Positions 56,224 through 64,000 of a stretch of DNA of 64,000 bases are shown piece after piece (positions within the stretch are counted from its first letter, which is position 1; each line of letters begins with the position of its first letter). Position numbers and translations under genes: made by a program. Below the pieces are notes generated by a model. That model searched no databases, was not told the DNA's origin, and was given only the letters and a program-made list of their open reading frames with translations. Origin of the DNA: Podospora pseudoanserina. Lineage: Eukaryota > Ascomycota > Sordariomycetes > Sordariales > Podosporaceae. The DNA is taken from positions 4,898,001-4,962,000 of the forward strand of contig NC_085921.1 of the NCBI RefSeq assembly GCF_035222485.1. The letters are read 5' to 3'.

Positions 56224-59200
56224 GCCTGCGGCGAAGCTCAGCGCCGATGATTTACTTTGGGGCGCCTAGTCAGTGTAAGTGTTCGGTCTTGGTGGGTGGC
56301 CGTAGGGGCCGGCGCTATAGCTAGGGGGATCAGGCAGGCATGGCAAAGGGTCGTGGCACCGGAAATTGGGTTTTGTGTTGTCCAGGGTGCTGGTCTGGGG
56401 GAGAGCCAAGTCCCGTTTGAAGGATGGAGCAGAGCGAGCTACACCGAGGGGTTCTTGGAGACCCCCAGAAGCTTACATCCGCTTTAAACCCAGCAAGTGT
56501 AAATATTGAACGAGATAAAGCCGGGCGTGCAATATGATGATGAGGCGACCTACCCGACGGAAGTAAGGCGGCCGCCAGGGTTTGTTGATATCAATGCTTG
56601 GGGAGGGGGAAATGTGCAACCAATGGCATGCATGCTCGAAAAGGGAAAGACATGTCGACTTACACAGCGCGGGGCCGACAGCGGCCTCAAATGTCGCGAC
56701 TGAGAGGCGTAGTGTTATGCAGAAGCCGCCAGGGTAACACGGCGGGCATGAGGGCGGTAAGTAGTAAACGGATAGTCGGGTCTATTGTGGTGGTCGTTTC
56801 CTGTGTCGTTGATGCTACCGGTGCTCTCTCGACGACACGACTACCAGGTAAGTAGGTCCGGGCTCGGCGACGGCAGGGGGGCACGGAGAGTCGAGGGCCG
56901 CTGACACTCGGGAAGACTGGTCGGCCTGGCAGTCATTGGACCGCACGGCGGGAGGGCGCGGTCTTATAGAGCAAGCCGGCCACCCCTTTGTGTGCGAGGT
57001 CGATTACGGAACGCCATGGCTCTCCACGCCGTTGTATCGCGCCGACAGGGACAAGGCAAGCTGGGAGCTTCGGGCATGTGGCGGCGGAGACTTGGAACAA
57101 AAGTAAGAGCCCCGAAGCAGATGAAGGCTGACACACCCAACGCTAACTCTCTTGGAACGCTAGAAGGTAATTAGACGCAGCATTTGTGTACCGCTTCAGC
57201 TGGATCAGCTCCATAAAGGCGCCGTTACCAAATGCAGAACAGCCAATCCTAGCGAGCAACAGGAGGGCACTAGTGCAGACCGTCATGGGATGAAGAACCT
57301 AAGGTCCATCGCCGCAAGCCCGCCATGTCTCTTGATGACGGCACCCAGATGAAGGGAAGCAGAAGAAGCAAAGCACGATGCGACAGGGAGCTGACCGAAG
57401 CCCGGAGCGCGGAATATTCCTGCAAGGTACTGGGTGCCAAGTGGACTGGGACTGGGACTGTGTAGTACAGCACATGTATCGAAGTCAGACCAACAGACGA
57501 CAAAATAAAGGGCTGGAAGGTGCGCCTTGATTAACCTGCATGCAACGGTGCGTGGCTGCATGTAAGTACAAGGGTAGAGACAGCAGCCGACCTCTTGTCT
57601 CTCTCTCTTTCTGGCCGCCTGAAAAAGGGAACAATTCGAGATGTGGAGGGCTGCAGGGGACGGCGGGGTAAATCGGAGCCCTGTCGGGTGTGTCTCTCAA
57701 CGCTCGGTACCTCAACTGCTTGTTCGTGACGAGGTTGGATTTTGGCCCTTGTTTGTTTTCGTTCGTCGTTTGCCGATGCTGCCCAAGCCCAAAGGCCATC
57801 GGCGGTGGGGTTGATGTGATCATATGGCCGGACGACGTAACAGCAACTCGGTCGGGGTAGCAGTCCGAGCCACGGATGTCCCTTGTTCTCTTGTCCAAAG
57901 CAGGCTAGGCGTGTGTGCCCTCAGCTAGGTGTGTCGAGCCCTACAACTGGCGCCACCTTATCAACAGCCCTCTGTCTGCTGCTTGTCAGACAAGCTGGAT
58001 GGACTGGCTCGGCTGGCAATGTGTTGTAACACGAAGTATGAGGCGAGGATGCTGTGGAACTGTCGCATACGCAACAAGAGGTGTCGATGGATGCGGTGTT
58101 TCTCCCGCTGATCCGCTGAGGCGGGTCAGCTAAGGGGTGGTGCTAGGAGGCAGCCCTGTGGCCCTGCCATGCTGCGCCGACTTGCAGTGGTGGTGCTGTG
58201 CCAATGGAGCTTAACCTCTTCGATGCAAGCCTGAGACAAAGTCGTCAACGTCGATCTCGGCAGAAGATGCGAGCTGCTGCAGCGTGTCGCGTTCGCAATG
58301 CTTCGATGGCTGTATGTGTTGCTTGATCTGATGTCAGGCAGGAAGCTGTGATGCGGCGGGGGTCGGTTTGAGGGAAGGAATTACCCGGCTGGACTGTGCG
58401 ACACGACAGAAGTCGGCGGCTGGGTTGGGTGCTCGACCCATGCAGTTGGGGTTCAAGTAGGTGAAGTCGAGATAGTACAGTAGTGTAGGAGGATGCTTCG
58501 TCCAGTAGGTTGTTGGTGCGACGGGAGGTGGTGCAGCAAAGAGGAGCAAAGAGGAGCGTTGGAAGTGGGGCATGGAGGGGCAGAGGGGTACGGCATCGTG
58601 ACGCTGTTGCAAGAGCACCTGTGTATTCATCTCAGCTACGAGAAGCTCCTTCCCAAAAAAGAGTTCCTGTTCAACTTGACATGTCACCTGCGATGGCCTC
58701 TGTTACATAGGCCATCTGAGTCCAGGTTATTAGGTACAGGTGATCTCGCTCCCATCTCGAGCCCGGTAGATCTTCACCTTGGAGACAGGTCAGTCCACGG
58801 CTGTGCTCACCGCCACCATGATGCTTCAACAGCTGAACAGCTTGACCCTCAGGTCTCCACGCCCATGGCTACCTAACCGGGCGTCGGTTGTATCCTGAGC
58901 AAAGCGTCTCGCCGGGTGAGCTTCATACACGACGAGAGCGCTTACACAGCAGAGCACAGCGCTTCCACGATGGATGACGGGAACCTACTTGAGGTGCTCC
59001 CAAAAAAAAAAAAAAAAAAAAAAAAAAAGAGAGCCCCACTGATCGATGACTGGCCGTCCGATGATGCCTGCAGCCCGTCATTTTCAATCTCAGCCCTATG
59101 GGAGAAACCCTGGATCAGTGCGCCCTCCATACCCCACTCCACCAAGACCCTGGTTAATCACATCACACCCGCTGGACCGCCCGCATTTCCGTTCCCATGA

Positions 59201-62025
59201 GAGAAGCTTGAGCATTTTCCTCATGCGTCGCCTGCACCGAAATCATGTCCTCGCACCCCGCCGCTTCCAACAGATCCAACACCTTACCCAAAGCCCTTGC
59301 AGCAGGACAGGCCAGAACCGACAATCCAAAGCCATTGGGATCAACTGCCCATTCACTGTTGGAAATGTTGGACGGCACACGGCTGCCTGAATGACTGAGA
59401 TTCACCGCTGTTTTCCCGGTCTTGACTCTCTTCGAATCTGAACTGGAGTTTGTGCCTTGCAAGAGTTGGAGGGCCGACCGCCATTGGGGCAAGCCATTTC
59501 TGCACGCCCATTGGTCTGCGGCGCAATAAAGTCAGCTTGCGTCTCCCTGTGCCGTGGTTCCTACGCTGGACTTGCCACTGCCAAACTCCAACATTTTGAC
59601 TTGTTTTGTCTCTGCCAGCTCAAACACCTCCTCACATCCATTGATTGCCGACCACTCTTCACGTCATGGTCAAACATTTGACAGGATCGTTTACGAATCC
59701 GGGCCCAACAGGGACACCAGAGCGGAGCGAGCCGCCTGGCCGCGGGGCACAACTCCTACCGTGATCCATGATAGACCAAGAACAACTACCTACTCTGGGG
59801 TCAATTTGATACTTAAATGCGTACTTGACCTTGAATGGCCAGTATACGGACGGAGAAATTGACAATCGGATCTTGGCGGGCAATAGAGTGCTGGCTCATG
59901 ATGGTTCCATCCGGCGGTATTCGCCCGGCGTACACGTTGCCGTCTCAATCTCGATGGGAAATATCTCTTCATGAATGGTAATCCATTGAGGCTGAGCAGG
60001 AATAGTGAAAGTCATGTAAACAAGCATCTGCCGGATGCACACGCGGCTCAGTGGCGCGGCGACAAGTGAGGCTCAACAGGCTTCCCATCATAAAGATCAT
60101 CACGGTAGCTAAGAATATCTAGAAAATGAAGCTAACATGGCAATAGATGGAGCAAGCTGACTCGGACGCTACACGAACTGTAACTGGCATGTTACTGGCT
60201 TTGCGGGTGCTCCAATCCCACAAGAGGCCGCAGAGCCTCATGCTGATCAACCCACTTTCACTCGGTTCTCTGCGAGGATGTCCTTGTGATGACACTCCAG
60301 CGTCTGATGGGCATACCAGGACCGGAACCGGTGGATCCGCGAGGACAGCTGAGCCCAGTCGCTTTGCATGGCTTATCGACCAGACGTTTGGTATATTGGG
60401 AGCTTTGCCAAGTCTTCACTAGTCATCTGAACTACAAGATTTACGCTTGCGTGTCCCACAAAGTGCAATAATTGGGGGACGAGCTATACTGGTCCGGTGG
60501 CGATCGACCTAGGTAGTTTAGTGGCTGGGAGACAAGTACCACGGTGTCACTGTTCGAGACTGGGAGCGATGAGACGGGCCAGACAATTGTCTCGAAAGAG
60601 CTATCTACAACTCCAATGGGGCAGAAGTCGAAAGATAATGCGGGTTTCCGTATCCGCATCTACCCCTCTCACATCATGGCCCCTTTCTCCGGCCGCCCCC
60701 TCATCCCCAGCATATCTTACGGCCTCTGCTCACGGGGCCGGTCACTCAGATGGTCACCGAGGGACTCACATTACCAATCATCGAACTCGCCCACAAACAT
60801 GACAACTCACAATCACGACCGGCATCTCACAAACACCAGCAAGTGCCTGATGCTGGCCAGGGCCCACGATGCAACCCTCACCACCAGTCACCAAAACAAA
60901 CAAACCCGGTACGCAACACCGCCGGCCAACCAGAGTGCTCAAGACGCAGTCCCTTCATGTCAAGCCCACATCAAACCCTCCCCAAGTCCAGTGACTTGGT
61001 CCTTACTAACACACAACCAGGGTATAAACCACAGGATGGTAAATGTGGAGATATCCCTGCCCCTCCAAAACCCGAGATACGCACGATACGAGAGAAACCT
61101 TCTCATCCCACCCGCCTTCCCCCCAACCTCAGCCAGCCTTTTCCTTTTGTCCCTTTACTATCCCGCTGTCACCCGCGTATCCCCCATGCGAGAAGGGGGC
61201 CCCGATCGATAGGCCATCCGTCGTTACCGACAAACACGCAAGAGAGAGAGGGGGGTGGGTACCTGTGCCGATGAGGCTGAATGAGTTGACGGTACCGTAT
61301 CCAGGGTTCCCTCCTACGGGGGTGACCAATGGAAATTCAGGGGTGGAAACCAACACCACCACGGCCTCCGGGGATTTGTTTGGGAACTTTTGATATGGGC
61401 ATCAATGACACGATGCCGTGATTGGGTGATGATGGTTGCTTTTAACATTATGGGTGGTACAGTGAGTGTCAAGGGGCGGCAACTACCGAGTACTGGTATC
61501 TAGCATTACATTCGGGGTAAGGGAGGGGGGTATCGTCAGAATACGCTGCCAGAGACTCATCCACGGCTTGCGTAATTTGGCCTATTGCGGATATGGGGAG
61601 CATGGCAATATATGTTCAATGTATAGATACGTCAACAAGATACAAACGCCCGCTGTTCAATATCTCAAGCAAAAGTTGTGTATGGTATACAAGATAAAAC
61701 CAAGATTCTGATTTCGTCAACACCACCGCCCAGAGTGTTCCGACACGGCCGGAATATATTCCGCCACTTTGCCCCCGTCAAGATTACTGCAGAAACAATA
61801 AGCAAAAAAAAAAAACATAAGAACAGTGAAAACTCTGAACATGCCCAGTGACACCATCCATCCATTTCCTGACAACGCCCCGCCCCAAACAGCTCAAAGA
61901 AAAAGAAAATGCCAGACACCTCAAGCAGAGAGTGAATGCCAAGGGCCCGAGAAAAAGAAAAAGAAACCGCATCCGCCATGATACGACAACAGCTTATGCT
62001 ACGACATGCAACCAACTTCGTAGCT
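56224..62025. other. Very long gene-free region
   Basis: About 5.8 kb between the 5' end of the Pro-rich membrane protein gene and the 3' end of the Mbp1-like gene. No frame shows a domain; the longest (60544-61212) lacks an ATG and is Thr/His/Ser/Pro-biased. It contains a run of 27 A at 59002-59028 and one of 12 A near 61804. The left part is the promoter side of the membrane-protein gene; long leaders, spliced 5' UTRs or non-coding RNA are possible. Confidence 0.35.
59002..59028. repeat. Poly-A homopolymer tract (27 nt)
   Basis: An uninterrupted run of 27 A. No retroposed gene, target-site duplication or SINE-like body was seen on its 5' side. It may be a simple-sequence tract and is a likely spot for assembly length error. 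Confidence 0.9.
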
Positions 62026-63914
62026 TCACCCAGTAATCTCCATTGGCTCAGCCGCCTCCGCCATCGCCAGCGCCATCCCACCCAGCATGCCCATCCCCTC
62101 CATGACCGCATCCGGGTTCGTCCCTGGCGGCAATAAAGCGGCACTGTTGCTCTCCGCCTCATCCTCCATCATGGAGATCATGTCCTCCAGGTTCTGGTCC
62201 AACATGTCCTGGTCCTCGGGCGGCAAGCAGCTGCAGAGCAAGTGCCTGTACTGATCAATCTTCTTGCCCGTCCCAAGCATGCCCCTCGCCTCGACGTACT
62301 CCACCTCGGCGGCTTCCTGCTCGACCAACATGGCATGGAGTTGCGCCGCGAGCTTGAGCCGCTCTTCCGGTGAGTCGTCTTCTTCCTCTTGCTGCTGGCC
62401 ATTGGTAACAGAGGCGAGATTCTGTTCAGTGGCCTTTTCAATGGCGAGCTGCGTCTGCCGGCGAAAGAGAGCAAGGACTTGCTTCTTGGTGCCGGCCACC
62501 TCTTCCTCCGTCTTGCTGGCTTGGTCGTCGGCTTCGATCCTGGACTCGAGCTCGGCGATGCTGGCTCGGAGGTTGTTGAGCTCAGCTTGGGTGTTGGCCA
62601 GGATGTGTCTGGCTTCCTTTTCGGCTTCGTCCGTCTCGTTGAACTCACTGTCGTAGCTTTGAGACAAATCTTGAAGTTTCTGGAGCACGAGCGGCGTGAT
62701 GCGCGATTGCACCGTGTTAGCTGCCTCACTCTGGTATGACAACTGTAACTTGCTCGTTGGGTCTTCTCCAAGGGCATCCCGAAAGCCGTTGCGCCGGGCT
62801 GTGTCAGGGGCGAACGGACTCGAGGAGCGCTGTGGCCCGGTCCGGGCAAGAGAACGGGTGGTGTTGATTTCTTTGATCAAATCCTCCGCTCTCACGCCCT
62901 CGTTGTTTTCGATGTCGGTTGCTGCTCCACGGCCGAGAAGCGATCTGATGCATTTCCTGGCGTTGACTCTGGCCGCTAGATGCAACGCCGTATTGCCCTC
63001 CTCATCCTGAGCATCGAGCAGCGCCTGTACCTCCTCTGGCTGGCGAACTTCTACCAGTTTGTTCAGGATGATGTCCAGATAATACCGAGCACAGGTTGAG
63101 CTTTGTACCCGTCCTCGCTTCATAACCGCCGCATGGTGAATGACAGTGCACCCAGAGTGATCTCTTGCATCCACCGATTTGAATAGCTCGTTGAGAACGG
63201 TAGGAAACGTTTTCTTCATGTAGCAATTCGTAAAGTTCACCGCCCACATTAATGGCGTCTCCCCCCTGATATTCTGAGCCATGAGATTGGCATCAAACCG
63301 CTTTAGCTGTTTGATGACATCGGTATCGCCCATGGCCGAAGCCCAATGGAGCGACGTATGCCTGTCAGTGTCGATGGGCCAGTCCGGCTGAAAGTTGGTT
63401 GGGGGATCAGGACGAATGGCAGCCTGTTGGTTTGTAGACAGCAAAAAGTAGTCAAGCAGCTCATCCCCGTACATGGCATGTTGTTGCGCCGTCATGTCCC
63501 GCATCTCCTCCTCTCTCTTGCGCTTCCTGTGGCCGGTGGAGAAGTGCGACATGTCGTATGCTCGATCGTCCTCAGCCATGTACGAGGCCGAGGCAACAGT
63601 CATGTTGTCGGGGGTGTCGTCTTCGTGTATCTGAGAAGCAACACTCTCGTATTCTTCTTGGATAGGAACACCTTGTTGGGTGTGACTGTGTGAGAACACA
63701 GCGGGCTGCGACAGACTACTCTTCCTGTTTTGAGACTTGCTGCCCCATTTTGGAACGGCAGGCTTGGCCTTTGGGGCCTTTGGCTTGCTCGCATGTCTTG
63801 GTGCGGGAGGAGGGCTCTCACTCCCAGGCTCATACTCAAAGATGGGCCGTAAGCGTTCGTAGATGTTGTTTCGCTGGGCAAGCGCCTCGCCTTGTTCGAG
63901 AGGAATCCATGTGC
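62026..63914 (-). CDS. mbp1: APSES/ankyrin cell-cycle transcription factor, Mbp1-like (5' partial)
   Basis: The last exon (63914-62026; 629 codons including the stop) of a gene whose upstream exons lie beyond the right edge; the acceptor (ttgcag) is at 63915-63920 and the window ends inside the intron. The exon opens with GTWIPLEQGEALAQRNNIYE, the end of an APSES/KilA-N DNA-binding domain, followed by LRPIFEYEPGSESPPPAP. A linker with a basic patch (HRKRKREEE) precedes ankyrin repeats (TSLHWASAMGDTDVIKQL, GETPLMWAV, GNTALHLAARVNARKCIRSL). A long coiled coil follows (QAELNNLRASIAELESRIEA) and an acidic, Met-rich end. This is the layout of Mbp1/Res DNA-binding subunits of MBF, which control G1/S genes with a Swi6-type partner bound through the C-terminal part. 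Its cousin Swi6 shares ankyrins but usually a weaker APSES region, so Mbp1 is preferred, not proven. Confidence 0.88.
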
Positions 63915-64000
63915 CTGCAACACAAGGCAAAGAGTCAAGTCAGCAAACGGAACGCGATGTTTTGGGCAAACAAAAAAAAAACAGCAAGAAGCCGGCGCAC

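Noticed and set aside
58981-59030. Poly-A run as evidence of a retroposed element
   Set aside because: No element body, target-site duplication or spliced-gene copy is visible next to it.
60544-61212. 222-codon plus-strand frame in the large gap
   Set aside because: It begins at GTG rather than ATG, is biased to Thr, His, Ser and Pro, has no domain, and overlaps other equally long frames.

Overview
The window is nuclear DNA of a filamentous ascomycete (Pezizomycotina, most likely Sordariomycetes, possibly Sordariales). The basis is: many short introns (about 50-75 nt, GTnnGt donors, CAG/TAG acceptors), fungus-specific families (HET incompatibility domain, DUF1996, fungal rhodopsin-like receptor, Dal5-type permease, APSES/ankyrin cell-cycle regulator), and a Pol III tRNA-Asp gene. 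The species was not determined. Gene models below were built by hand from frame, splice signals and phase; for every intact model the exon lengths sum to a multiple of three.

Layout. 1-7.7 kb: a kelch-repeat membrane protein (5' end outside the window), a secreted DUF1996 protein and a secreted Cys-containing protein that diverge from one promoter region, then a nine-exon regulator-like protein with an atypical Cys cluster. 8.0-12.8 kb: three damaged genes in a row (HET-domain gene, isopenicillin-N-synthase-like dioxygenase, F-box-like gene whose frame is open except for two TGA codons). 13.4-25.1 kb: a dense, conserved stretch with an ALKBH8-type AlkB dioxygenase, a Dal5-family permease, an uncharacterised protein, a Cdc25/Acr2-type rhodanese, a CorA-like transporter, dynactin p25 and two small unknowns. 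26.5-51 kb: secreted and surface functions separated by wide spacers: intradiol dioxygenase, tRNA-Asp, M43B metalloprotease, sugar transporter, an eight-cysteine secreted mini-protein, a rhodopsin-like receptor, a decayed gene of an unnamed fungal family, a glucose/sorbosone dehydrogenase, and an unknown protein whose stop is followed by an in-frame Asn-rich extension. 51-64 kb: mostly gene-poor, with one proline-rich membrane protein and, at the right edge, most of an APSES/ankyrin (Mbp1-like) transcription factor.

I see no biosynthetic cluster, CRISPR, integrated virus or intact transposon. Functionally the window mixes housekeeping genes (dynactin, Mbp1-like factor, tRNA, AlkB) with an extracellular saprotroph toolkit (protease, aromatic-ring dioxygenase, sugar oxidation, sugar uptake). 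The best leads are the eight-cysteine peptide, the open frames broken only by isolated stop codons, the row of decayed genes at 8-12.8 kb, and the unusual Cys cluster of the 649-residue regulator-like protein.
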